A stretch of 5,166 nt of DNA from Candidatus Bathyarchaeota archaeon. GTDB lineage: Archaea; Thermoproteota; Bathyarchaeia; RBG-16-48-13; GCA-020355125. This document shows positions 1 through 5,058 of this stretch, one piece after another. The notes under the pieces are model-generated. The model had not been told where the DNA came from and did no database searches. It saw nothing but the letters and a program-made list of their open reading frames with translations. The stretch lies in contig JAOZHK010000006.1 of NCBI GenBank assembly GCA_026014905.1, positions 1 to 5,166 of the forward strand. Direction: 5' to 3'. Every line of letters starts with the position of its first letter. Positions within the stretch are counted from its first letter, which is position 1. The position numbers and the translations under genes were made by a program.

Positions 1-1
1 T

Positions 2-247
2 GGCAATACTGCCTATCTTGTCCTTCTGCTCTATAACGCGCTCGTCGTTTCCGTGTTTGGCAATGTCATATGGCTCTATCTGTTACGTTGGGAAACAGCG
101 ACCAATCTCTCAACATATGGATTTCTCATTCCTGTCATCGCGTTACTCGCGGGTTGGGGACTTTTAGGAGAAATAATTGATGGTCGATCAATTTTGGGAT
201 CAAGTTTAATCGTAGCCAGTATATATGCTATTCAGAAAGATAGCTAG
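2..247 (+). CDS. EamA/DMT-superfamily transporter, C-terminal fragment (5' end outside window)
   Basis: The reading frame is open from the left edge to TAG at 245-247, so this is the last 81 residues of a longer protein. Two hydrophobic segments are visible, one around 'AYLVLLLYNALVVSVFGNVIWLYLL' (too long for a single helix, probably one helix plus a turn) and one around 'FLIPVIALLAGWGLL'. A conserved-looking GE follows, then a last hydrophobic stretch 'ILGSSLIVASIYAI'. The pattern 'P-V-[ILF]-A-x-L-x-x-W-x-x-L-G-E' before the final helix is typical of the second EamA repeat of drug/metabolite exporters, which are integral membrane proteins of about 300 residues. The GTG at 53 is probably an internal valine, because homologous-looking transmembrane sequence continues upstream of it. 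The substrate cannot be told. It is separated from argF by 182 bp, so co-transcription is not evident. Confidence 0.75.
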   Translation, partial: GNTAYLVLLLYNALVVSVFGNVIWLYLLRWETATNLSTYGFLIPVIALLAGWGLLGEIIDGRSILGSSLIVASIYAIQKDS

Positions 248-302
248 CTTACACTACGCGCATGCAATCATTCCTATTAATCACCGGAAATTTAGGAGAG
301 CG

Positions 303-315
303 TGCATATATAAGC
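303..315 (+). promoter_or_regulatory. Putative TATA box for argF
   Basis: TATATAA at 307-313 (within CATATATAAG) matches the archaeal TATA-box pattern. Transcription starting about 25 nt downstream would begin near 335. That leaves a leader of roughly 95 nt before the TTG start at 430, or about 20 nt before the alternative ATG at 355. No convincing purine-rich BRE precedes it. Confidence 0.5.
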
Positions 316-334
316 CTTAACGAGTCAATCTTTT

Positions 335-429
335 TGTGAAACCTATGCATTATCATGATAGAGAACAGAAATAGATCTGATCAGGGGAAAATACAGTTCT
401 CAAGAACGAGATTTAAAAGAGGAAATAAG
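335..429 (+). promoter_or_regulatory. argF 5' leader with short inverted repeats
   Basis: Together with 248-334 this is the gene-free stretch between the transporter and argF. It holds a perfect inverted repeat GTTCT-CA-AGAAC at 396-407. A second pairing option is GAGAAC (361-366) with GTTCTC (396-401), so the segment 396-401 could pair with either partner. A nine-codon reading frame, ATG at 345 to TAG at 372-374, lies inside it with no SD. Whether any of these act as operator, attenuator or nothing is unknown. No recognised riboswitch is seen. Confidence 0.25.
419..429 (+). promoter_or_regulatory. Ribosome binding site selecting the TTG start of argF
   Basis: GAGG at 419-422 (in AAAAGAGGAAA) sits 7 nt before TTG at 430-432. 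The upstream in-frame ATG at 355 has no SD. Its extra 25 residues are polar and basic, and look unlike the normal OTC N-terminus. Confidence 0.7.
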
Positions 430-1305
430 TTGAAGGATTTTCTGACTCTACGGGACTGTAATCTCGCAGAATTACATGATATTTTACATCTTGCGTTGCG
501 ATTAAAAAAGGTGAAGCAGACCAATGATCTTAATGGAAAGACATTAGCCATGCTCTTCGCGAAAACATCGACGCGGACAAGAGTGTCTTTTGATGTTGCA
601 ATGACTCAATTGGGTGGACACGCAATTAACTTGAAGTGGGAGGATACGAATTTTGTGAAAGGGAATTTCCGTGATGAAGCTAAAGTCTTAGGGCTATATT
701 GTGATGCTGTGATGGCACGGGTTCCTGTTCATCAACAATTAGTTGATCTTGCGAAAGGTTGTGAGAAACCAGTTATTAATGGAATGGATGACATATACCA
801 TCCTTGTCAAGCACTTGCAGATTTGCTTACTATTCTGGAAGTAAAAAATCATTTTGATGGTCTTAAAGTTGCGTGGGTTGGCGATGGCACAAATGTGTGT
901 AATTCTTTAATGATCGGAGCTGATATGACAGGGATGGAGATGTATATTGCTACACCTCCAGGATTTGAACCTCGGGTTCAAACTTCTGCTATAGTGCTTC
1001 AAGATCCTGTGCAAGCTGCGAAAGACGCAGATGTTTTAGTCACCGATACATGGGTTTCACTTGGGTATGAGAGTGAAGAAGTCATGCGCATGCAAGCCTT
1101 ACAATCTTATCAATTGAACTCGCGTCTTTTACGCGTGGCCAAAAAGGATTGTATTGTTCTTCACTGTCTTCCAGCCCAGCGCAATTATGAAATTACATCT
1201 GCAGTCCTTGATTCACCACAGAGTCGAGTTTTTCAAGAAGCGGAAAATCGACTTCACACAGCGAAAGCCCTTTTACTCCAGCTGTTATCGTGCGATGTGT
1301 TATGA
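430..1305 (+). CDS. argF: Ornithine carbamoyltransferase (short, divergent form)
   Basis: This is an ornithine carbamoyltransferase-type enzyme, which would make citrulline from carbamoyl phosphate and ornithine in arginine synthesis (cytosolic, usually a homotrimer or a multiple of one). From the TTG start the protein is 291 residues, somewhat short for the family. The N-terminus MKDFLTLRDCNLAEL is typical. Carbamoyl-phosphate motifs are clear: STRTR (47-51) followed by VSFDVAMTQLGG, and HPCQALADLLT (124-134). The ornithine-domain motifs are WVGDGTNVCNSLMIG (149-163), DTWVSLG (206-212, usually SMG), HCLPAQR (245-251) and EAENRLH (270-276). Oddities are a non-canonical 80s-loop (TNFVKGNFRDEAKVL, 73-87) and a linker between GFEP (178-181) and DP (192-193) that is about 14 residues shorter than usual. 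Other members of the carbamoyltransferase family, such as putrescine carbamoyltransferase, are possible but less likely. A longer frame from ATG 355 exists but lacks an SD. The gene converges on ftsY with a 6-bp overlap. Confidence 0.85.
   Translation: MKDFLTLRDCNLAELHDILHLALRLKKVKQTNDLNGKTLAMLFAKTSTRTRVSFDVAMTQLGGHAINLKWEDTNFVKGNFRDEAKVLGLYCDAVMARVPVHQQLVDLAKGCEKPVINGMDDIYHPCQALADLLTILEVKNHFDGLKVAWVGDGTNVCNSLMIGADMTGMEMYIATPPGFEPRVQTSAIVLQDPVQAAKDADVLVTDTWVSLGYESEEVMRMQALQSYQLNSRLLRVAKKDCIVLHCLPAQRNYEITSAVLDSPQSRVFQEAENRLHTAKALLLQLLSCDVL
964..982. repeat. Perfect 8-bp inverted repeat inside argF
   Basis: TTTGAACC (964-971), TCG loop (972-974) and GGTTCAAA (975-982) form a perfect short-loop hairpin in DNA or RNA. 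It encodes the FEPRVQT part of the protein, just where the normal family helix seems to be missing. The right arm resembles a tRNA T-loop sequence, but no tRNA can be built around it. Confidence 0.8.
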
Positions 1306-2211
1306 GCTCGCGAGGATAGCATCGATTAACAAGTTAGGTTGAAATGTAGTTAGATCACTATAATTTTGCCCAGTTCCAACAAGGATAATGGGTTTCTGAG
1401 TCGCGTGGGCAATAGAAATCGCAGCCCCCCCTTTGACATCAGCATCTAACTTGGTAAGAATGACTCCATCAATACCTATCGCCTCATTAAAAATGCGGCT
1501 TTGTTCAACTGCATCATTACCTGTTAACGCATCGACAACAAGGATTATGCCATGAGGTTTTGCGACTGCAACAATTTTTTTCATCTCATCGACCAAGTTA
1601 CGATTCGTCTGCATTCGCCCTGCAGTATCAACTAATACCGTATTAATCCCTCGATTCTTGGCATATTGTATCGCATCAAAGGCAACAGCTGCAGCATCTG
1701 AACCATAAGCATGCTTGATTACTCGAATACCTAGATTCTTCCCATGACCCTCCAGCTGTTCTATAGATCCAGCACGATATGTATCACTTCCAGCAAGGAC
1801 TACTGAGTATCCTCGCTTTATGAAGTGGTGTGCTAGTTTCGCAATCGTTGTTGTTTTACCTGTCCCATTAACTCCCACAAAAACAAGAATTAGGGGCGTG
1901 CGTTCACGTCGTTTTTGTGCGATCAAGTCAAAGAGATCAAGGTTCTGAGGGGTTTGCATGACTTCTTGCAAAGCTTTTCTGAAGACAGTGCTTACTCGGT
2001 TTTTCTTATCCTCAAAACGCCCGATCTCAGCACCTGTTAGGGTTTTCTCGAGTTCATCGCATAGCTCATCAGCGACGGACAGGGCGACATCATTTTCAAT
2101 TAGTCTAATTTTTAGGTCCCAGAGAAGAGGTTCGAGATTCTGAGGGGTCAATTCTGTCTTCGATAATTTATCGATGACGGATCCAACTGCACCCCGTAAT
2201 TTCTCAAACAT
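1300..2211 (-). CDS. ftsY: Signal recognition particle receptor FtsY (SRP GTPase)
   Basis: FtsY docks SRP-ribosome complexes at the cytoplasmic membrane by forming a GTPase heterodimer with SRP54. The 303-residue protein has an N-domain helical bundle (about 1-100), with little of the long acidic A-region seen in many bacteria, and then the G-domain. Motifs are G1 GVNGTGKTTT (113-122), the insertion-box motif DTYRAGSIEQL (143-153), G3 DTAGR (195-199), G4 TKLDAD (253-258), GGAA (261-264) and VGTGQNYSDL (278-287). GVNGTGKTT and RAGSIEQL with the short N-terminus favour FtsY over SRP54, and there is no M-domain. It is the last gene of the cluster, starting 1 nt after the pfdA stop (TAAC-ATG). 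Its stop TAA lies inside the last codons of convergent argF, so no terminator fits between the two genes. Confidence 0.96.
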   Translation of the reverse strand: MFEKLRGAVGSVIDKLSKTELTPQNLEPLLWDLKIRLIENDVALSVADELCDELEKTLTGAEIGRFEDKKNRVSTVFRKALQEVMQTPQNLDLFDLIAQKRRERTPLILVFVGVNGTGKTTTIAKLAHHFIKRGYSVVLAGSDTYRAGSIEQLEGHGKNLGIRVIKHAYGSDAAAVAFDAIQYAKNRGINTVLVDTAGRMQTNRNLVDEMKKIVAVAKPHGIILVVDALTGNDAVEQSRIFNEAIGIDGVILTKLDADVKGGAAISIAHATQKPIILVGTGQNYSDLTTFQPNLLIDAILASS

Positions 2212-2238
2212 GTTAGGTCTGTCCCTTAGGGACCTCCT
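2209..2238 (-). promoter_or_regulatory. ftsY start region with hairpin-bridged Shine-Dalgarno
   Basis: A strong SD, AGGAG (2238-2234, extending to AGGAGGT), lies 20 nt or more before the ftsY ATG (2211-2209), too far for normal use. Immediately after it is a perfect hairpin, GTCCC (2233-2229), TAA loop, GGGAC (2225-2221). Folding it out leaves AGACCTAAC, nine nucleotides, between SD and ATG. No other SD is near the ATG. The element lies in the last codons of pfdA. Function is inferred; simple re-initiation after the pfdA stop is the alternative. Confidence 0.5.
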
Positions 2239-2644
2239 GACTCATTTTTTGGAGTTGTTGTCGTAAAGTACTGATCCGGGTTTGTGTCTGCCCCAGTTGC
2301 TGTTCGAGACTTTCCCGCACTTTCTCGAACTCTTGGAGACGGGTGTCTAGACTTTCTTTAGCCGCATCAACTGATTTCTCCGCAGCGACATCAGCACCGA
2401 TGCTCATAATCAATTTTTGTGTATCGGCAATTTTCGCTTTAACATACGAGCCTCCGCCAATGTGAACCAGAATTTGTGTGTCGGTTTCCTCCTTTTGCAT
2501 TCCCTCAAGTGTTGCATTTGCTAAGCGAAACTCATTAATCGAAGCATTCACAAGTCCTATCCTAGATTGAAGCTCCTCAAAAGTACGTTCAAGGAACTGA
2601 ATCTCCATGATAAGGCGGCTTAATTGATCTTCAGGTACTGCCAT
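2213..2644 (-). CDS. pfdA: Prefoldin subunit alpha
   Basis: This is the alpha subunit of archaeal prefoldin (GimC), a cytosolic hexamer of two alpha and four beta subunits that holds unfolded proteins in its coiled-coil tentacles and passes them to the thermosome. The 143-residue protein shows an N-terminal coiled coil (about 5-50), the beta-hairpin core with ILVHIGGGSYVKAKIADTQK (58-77) and IGADVAAEKS (82-91), and a C-terminal coiled coil (about 92-135) rich in E, Q and L heptads. The start at ATG 2644 is chosen because GGTGA (2656-2652) sits 7 nt upstream, overlapping the LX stop codon. The upstream in-frame ATG at 2662, which would add MNGEEN, has no SD. The gap to LX is 7 nt, suggesting translational coupling. 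The beta subunit is not in this window. Confidence 0.95.
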   Translation of the reverse strand: MAVPEDQLSRLIMEIQFLERTFEELQSRIGLVNASINEFRLANATLEGMQKEETDTQILVHIGGGSYVKAKIADTQKLIMSIGADVAAEKSVDAAKESLDTRLQEFEKVRESLEQQLGQTQTRISTLRQQLQKMSQEVPKGQT

Positions 2645-2656
2645 GTTCTCTTCACC
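2645..2656 (-). promoter_or_regulatory. pfdA ribosome binding site, overlapping LX stop
   Basis: GGTGA (2656-2652) shares its TGA with the LX stop codon and lies 7 nt before ATG 2644-2642. It decides the shorter pfdA start. Confidence 0.7.
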
Positions 2657-2882
2657 ATTCATTTAAAGCTTTAATTACGGGATCCTCGGTTTCATCTACT
2701 GATATTTCCTTAATTGAGTTTACTTTCATGTGAATCCGTTTAACTCGATGCTGGCTTCCCAAATCCATGTAAATTTTTTCAGTTGCATCCTCGGGTTTTA
2801 ACGCTCGAACATCTTTTACAAAATGGGTATGATAGGAAGGACTTTGGATGATTCCTTCCACCCGAAAGATCTTGACTCGCAT
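2652..2882 (-). CDS. rpl18a: Large-subunit ribosomal protein L18Ae (LX)
   Basis: This is the archaeal LX protein, homologous to the N-terminal part of eukaryotic L18a/eL20, a small 50S subunit component. The 76-residue length matches the archaeal family. Family features seen are the start KIFRVEGII (4-12), FVKDVRALKPEDATEKIY (21-38), then LGSQHRVKRIHMKV (41-54) and the closing DPVIKAL. The frame can be read back to an ATG at 2918, but that adds 12 unrelated residues (MSDSVWFPGDVK) and overlaps the TATA-like box. AGGAG at 2895-2891 fits the start at 2882. An 80-bp gap separates it from aIF6, the only sizeable gap in the cluster. Confidence 0.93.
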   Translation of the reverse strand: MRVKIFRVEGIIQSPSYHTHFVKDVRALKPEDATEKIYMDLGSQHRVKRIHMKVNSIKEISVDETEDPVIKALNEW

Positions 2883-2895
2883 TTTCACGTCTCCT
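2883..2895 (-). promoter_or_regulatory. LX ribosome binding site
   Basis: AGGAG (2895-2891) lies 8 nt before ATG 2882-2880. It selects the internal start over ATG 2918. Confidence 0.75.
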
Positions 2896-2915
2896 GGAAA
2901 CCACACCGAGTCACT

Positions 2916-2923
2916 CATATAAA
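2916..2923 (-). promoter_or_regulatory. Possible internal promoter (TATA-like box) before LX
   Basis: TTTATATG at 2923-2916 is the same octamer as in the operon promoter before S19e, and lies in the only real gap of the cluster. A start site about 25 nt from its centre would fall near 2894, at the edge of the LX SD, giving a very short leader. The upstream bases are not purine-rich, so BRE support is weak. Confidence 0.35.
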
Positions 2924-2962
2924 TAGTGTATGCTAACTGGTCAACTGAAGAATGAACGTCGG

Positions 2963-3640
2963 TTAACTCTCAAATAAATTTGAGATAATCACAATCTCTG
3001 GCCCTGTTGTTGGAGGCCCAATGAGAACGCCAGAATCATTAGCAAGGAGCCCAGATGCAACGAAGGGAACTCCTCCATTTACTGTTCCTATATCCACTGG
3101 TACCTTTAATACCTCTTCTATTAGATCTCGTTCTCGATCTCGAAGTAAGGGGTGAGCGAGTACTCCTTTATTCGTTGCAGTAGCAATTGATCCTACATAT
3201 GGTAAACCTGCGATTTCACCCGGAACTACTTCGACATCAAGAACATCTTGAATTTCTCGTAGCATCCGTGGTTCGTGAGCCAAGTACCTTGATGCAAGAG
3301 CACCGTAATCATTTACCAGAAGAAGATTGCCTAATGCAGTGTATTTCCCTGGAATACGAGCAATATTTCCCCTTTCGTTCCAGCTTTTTTTAATATTTGC
3401 CACTTCGTCATCAGTAACGTGTTGTGGAAGAATTATTCCATGGGAATTTGCTGCGGCAAAGATACCTAACAGCGTGGTACCACTAAGGGTAGTGTATACC
3501 AATTCACCTTTTAGTACATCGGTCAGATTCTGTGTTTTGTTACGAGGGAGTTGTACAGGAAGGATTGTTAGAGTATTACTGGTAAGAGCATACACGCCAA
3601 TGTTGGGACTTCCCTTCAAATCAAGTCGAGCAATAGCCAA
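2963..3640 (-). CDS. eif6: Translation initiation factor 6 (ribosome anti-association factor)
   Basis: aIF6 binds the large subunit and prevents premature joining with the small subunit. In eukaryotes the homologue also acts in 60S maturation. The 225-residue protein is normal length and shows the five-fold pentein repeat pattern, with N-x-x-G type turns at NSHGIILP (65-72), NDYGALAS (110-117), NKGVLAHP (157-164), NGGVPFVASG (188-197) and NDSGVLIGPPTTGPE (201-215). TALGNLLLVND (101-111) is also typical. It starts at TTG 3640-3638, one nucleotide after the L31e stop. AGGAG at 3651-3647 lies 6 nt upstream, within the last L31e codons. No ATG occurs in frame near the N-terminus, and MAIARLDLKGSPNIGVY matches the expected beginning. 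Translational coupling to L31e is likely. Confidence 0.95.
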   Translation of the reverse strand: MAIARLDLKGSPNIGVYALTSNTLTILPVQLPRNKTQNLTDVLKGELVYTTLSGTTLLGIFAAANSHGIILPQHVTDDEVANIKKSWNERGNIARIPGKYTALGNLLLVNDYGALASRYLAHEPRMLREIQDVLDVEVVPGEIAGLPYVGSIATATNKGVLAHPLLRDRERDLIEEVLKVPVDIGTVNGGVPFVASGLLANDSGVLIGPPTTGPEIVIISNLFES

Positions 3641-3651
3641 TTTATTCTCCT
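3641..3651 (-). promoter_or_regulatory. aIF6 ribosome binding site for a TTG start
   Basis: AGGAG (3651-3647) is 6 nt before TTG 3640-3638 and lies within the KGE-stop codons of L31e. Confidence 0.7.
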
Positions 3652-3923
3652 TTGACGAGATGTACGCTTACAATTCCATCTGTGTCTCGTGTAACCCTAA
3701 CGCGAACTTTTCGGGGAAGCCCTTCGATTCCTCGACTCCAAAGGAATTCGTTTACTTCGGGCAAAATTTTTGGGTCATCTACTTTCATGTGTTTTTGTAT
3801 GAAAGCCCGGACGATGCGTACTCCTTTTGGAACTCGGGTTTTAATCGGAGCGATCCATGCCTTTCTCAGGGGAATGGTATATATTCGTTCTTCAACAACG
3901 TCATCTTGATTCGAATTGGACAA
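3642..3923 (-). CDS. rpl31e: Large-subunit ribosomal protein L31e
   Basis: L31e is a 50S protein located near the polypeptide exit tunnel in known archaeal and eukaryotic ribosomes. The 93-residue product has the family core ERIYTIPLRKAW (12-23), then VRIVRAFIQKHMKV (35-48), the signature VNEFLWSRGIEGLPRKVRVRV (57-77), which is very diagnostic, and a short acidic/basic tail. The start is TTG 3923-3921 with AGGAG at 3937-3933, 9 nt upstream and overlapping the TAG stop of L39e. No in-frame ATG precedes the conserved ERIYTIPL. About ten residues (MSNSNQDDVV) precede the core, a modest extension relative to short archaeal versions. Confidence 0.96.
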   Translation of the reverse strand: MSNSNQDDVVEERIYTIPLRKAWIAPIKTRVPKGVRIVRAFIQKHMKVDDPKILPEVNEFLWSRGIEGLPRKVRVRVTRDTDGIVSVHLVKGE

Positions 3924-3937
3924 CCGAAATCTCTCCT
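3924..3937 (-). promoter_or_regulatory. L31e ribosome binding site for a TTG start
   Basis: AGGAG (3937-3933) uses the last two bases of the L39e TAG stop and is 9 nt from TTG 3923. It supports a non-ATG start. Confidence 0.65.
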
Positions 3938-4091
3938 AGACTTTAAGGCGCTTGCGTCGCCAACTTCGTTGTTTTGGATTAACCCGGACTCGTCCCTTGG
4001 TTTTAGCGACTACCCAGACAGGGACGCTTTGACTTTGGATATTAGCTTTAATTAGACGTCGTTTCTTAGCAGTCGGTTTATTTCTTGCCAT
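3936..4091 (-). CDS. rpl39e: Large-subunit ribosomal protein L39e
   Basis: This 51-residue, very basic protein is part of the 50S exit tunnel wall. Translating minus-strand 4091 to 3936 gives MARNKPTAKKRRLIKAN, then SVPVWVVAKTKGRVRVNP (22-39), and a tail QRSWRRKRLKV (41-51). These match L39e along its whole length: [S/A]RNKP.AKK.RL at the start, VP.WV..KT in the middle, and W-R-R-x-x-LKV at the end. It starts 2 nt after the PDCD5 stop with GGAG at 4104-4101, 9 nt upstream. It stops at TAG 3938-3936, directly before L31e. Confidence 0.96.
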   Translation of the reverse strand: MARNKPTAKKRRLIKANIQSQSVPVWVVAKTKGRVRVNPKQRSWRRKRLKV

Positions 4092-4093
4092 GA

Positions 4094-4426
4094 TTAGATT
4101 CTCCGAACTTTAAATTCACGTTTTTGTGTTTGAAGGTTTCTGAGAAGCCCCTTTAATTGATCGTCGGTGATCGGAATCTTGATTCGACGAGTTTGGGCTG
4201 CTTGAATCAGTTGTAGCTCAAGCTGTTCAGCATAGGTTGGCTTCACGAGTTTAATCCGACTTAATCGTTGACGGGCTTCTGTCGTCAGAATTTGTCGGAG
4301 TACTGCCTTTTTTTGAGCATCTACAGCTTGTTGTTGCTCAGTACGTTGTTGTTCGGCTGTTAGTTGCATTTGGAGCTCTTGAAGCTTTCTTCGGCGAATT
4401 GCGTCAAGTTCAGATTCTGAACTCAT
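4094..4426 (-). CDS. PDCD5/TFAR19-family DNA-binding protein
   Basis: This protein belongs to the small PDCD5-like family found in archaea and eukaryotes. Archaeal members bind DNA in vitro, but their cellular role is not settled. The 110-residue sequence has an N-terminal helix with ELDAIRRRKLQELQMQL (6-22), a Q-rich helical stretch (25-39), the conserved core LRQILTTEARQRLSRIKLVKP (43-63), then AEQLELQLIQAAQ (66-78), ITDDQLKGLL (86-95) and the C-terminal KREFKVRRI (102-110). It lies between S19e and L39e, as is usual in archaea. S19e ends 12 nt upstream, and a weak SD-like AGGA (4440-4437) overlaps its TAG stop. Its steady place in a ribosomal-protein operon hints at a link to translation, but that is inference. 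Confidence 0.95.
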   Translation of the reverse strand: MSSESELDAIRRRKLQELQMQLTAEQQRTEQQQAVDAQKKAVLRQILTTEARQRLSRIKLVKPTYAEQLELQLIQAAQTRRIKIPITDDQLKGLLRNLQTQKREFKVRRI

Positions 4427-4438
4427 GATTTTCTATTC

Positions 4439-4897
4439 CTACCCATATTTTTTTAGTGTGGGTAATGTTTTTTCAAGTTCACTTTTTATTTCATAAGCAA
4501 AACGATCGAGCAGTGAAATTCCTTTGCTAGTGAGAACCCGGCCTTTCCCTTCAATAGTTCTGATAAGTTCCGCTTGTTCCAATTGTTGAAACGCTTTTCT
4601 AATAATTGCGCCGCCGCCTGGGGCTTTGTATTTTCCTTTGCTTCCTTTTCCAGTTCGTCCCCCATACTCTTTTCGTAACCGGGCAATTCCAATAGGACCT
4701 TGAATGTAAGTTTTCCGTAAAAGAGATGAACAGCGGGTGTACCACCAATCGCTTTGAACTGGTGGCTCCTCGAGATGAGAGCTGGTTTTAATATACGGTG
4801 CCCATATTGGTGGAGTTACGTCTGGTACATTCATCTTTAAGTGCTCAGTAAGTCGTTGTATCAGGAGGGCGCTTGGAACGTCGTACACCGTTGGCAT
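4439..4897 (-). CDS. rps19e: Small-subunit ribosomal protein S19e
   Basis: S19e is a 30S head protein shared by archaea and eukaryotes and absent from bacteria. In yeast the homologue is needed for 18S rRNA maturation. The 152-residue product matches the family throughout: TVYDVPSALLIQRL (3-16), WAPYIKTSSHLEEPPVQSDWWY (32-53), LLRKTYIQGPIGIARLRKEYGGR (59-81), GGGAIIRKAFQQLEQAELI (94-112) and GKGRVLTSKGISLLDRFA (117-134), a winged-helix fold. It starts at ATG 4897, five nucleotides after GGAAGTGAT (4911-4903), which matches 8 of 9 bases of the extended SD consensus. It is the promoter-proximal gene of the minus-strand cluster. Confidence 0.96.
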   Translation of the reverse strand: MPTVYDVPSALLIQRLTEHLKMNVPDVTPPIWAPYIKTSSHLEEPPVQSDWWYTRCSSLLRKTYIQGPIGIARLRKEYGGRTGKGSKGKYKAPGGGAIIRKAFQQLEQAELIRTIEGKGRVLTSKGISLLDRFAYEIKSELEKTLPTLKKYG

Positions 4898-4911
4898 GTA
4901 TTATCACTTCC
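4898..4911 (-). promoter_or_regulatory. S19e ribosome binding site (extended)
   Basis: GGAAGTGAT (4911-4903) differs at one base from GGAGGTGAT, the full complement of the archaeal 16S 3' end, and lies 5 nt before ATG. Confidence 0.7.
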
Positions 4912-4940
4912 TCAGAAGCATCACAGTATTTCCCATAGAA

Positions 4941-4960
4941 TCATATAAAGGCTTTTAATG
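4941..4960 (-). promoter_or_regulatory. Operon promoter upstream of S19e (BRE plus TATA box)
   Basis: TTTATATG at 4949-4942 is a good archaeal TATA box, preceded by an A-rich, BRE-like ATTAAAAG (4959-4952). A start site about 25 nt downstream would fall near 4920, leaving a leader of about 22 nt that carries the whole SD. It is the main promoter candidate for the eight-gene minus-strand cluster. Confidence 0.7.
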
Positions 4961-5015
4961 AATACCGGGATTTACCAGATGTTGTAGAAATATGACACTG
5001 TTTTCTGGACGATCT

Positions 5016-5045
5016 AAAGAAAAAAAGAGTAATAAAGCTTACTCT
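5016..5045 (-). terminator. Hairpin plus T-tract terminator
   Basis: On the minus strand AGAGTAA (5045-5039), loop GCTTTA (5038-5033) and TTACTCT (5032-5026) form a perfect 7-bp stem. T-rich sequence follows directly: six T at 5025-5020, then C and TTT. It begins 13 nt after the stop of the right-edge gene and about 65 nt before the S19e TATA box, so it separates the two transcripts. Archaeal termination needs mainly the T-tract; the stem resembles a bacterial intrinsic terminator. Confidence 0.75.
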
Positions 5046-5058
5046 ATTGGTGATTTGT

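Noticed and set aside
262..339. 25-codon plus-strand reading frame between the transporter and argF
   Set aside because: No SD, no recognisable sequence, and it runs through the argF TATA box.
355..429. N-terminal extension of argF from ATG 355
   Set aside because: The 25 residues are polar and basic without family similarity, and the ATG has no SD. TTG 430 has GAGG at 7 nt and yields a standard OTC N-terminus.
964..990. tRNA T-arm-like sequence GGTTCAAAC in argF
   Set aside because: The base after the loop is T where the conserved C61 should pair with G53. No acceptor, D or anticodon arms can be drawn, and the region is coding.
2883..2918. 12-residue N-terminal extension of LX from ATG 2918
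   Set aside because: It overlaps the TATA-like box, has no SD, and adds sequence before the conserved family start. AGGAG fits ATG 2882.
3327..4055. A 242-codon plus-strand reading frame antisense to aIF6, L31e and L39e
   Set aside because: It lies wholly opposite three strongly recognisable genes. Its translation is rich in S, F and P like a typical reverse-strand shadow, and it has no family resemblance and no SD.
4486..4692. 68-codon minus-strand frame within S19e
   Set aside because: It is an out-of-frame shadow of S19e, whose own frame matches the family along its full length.
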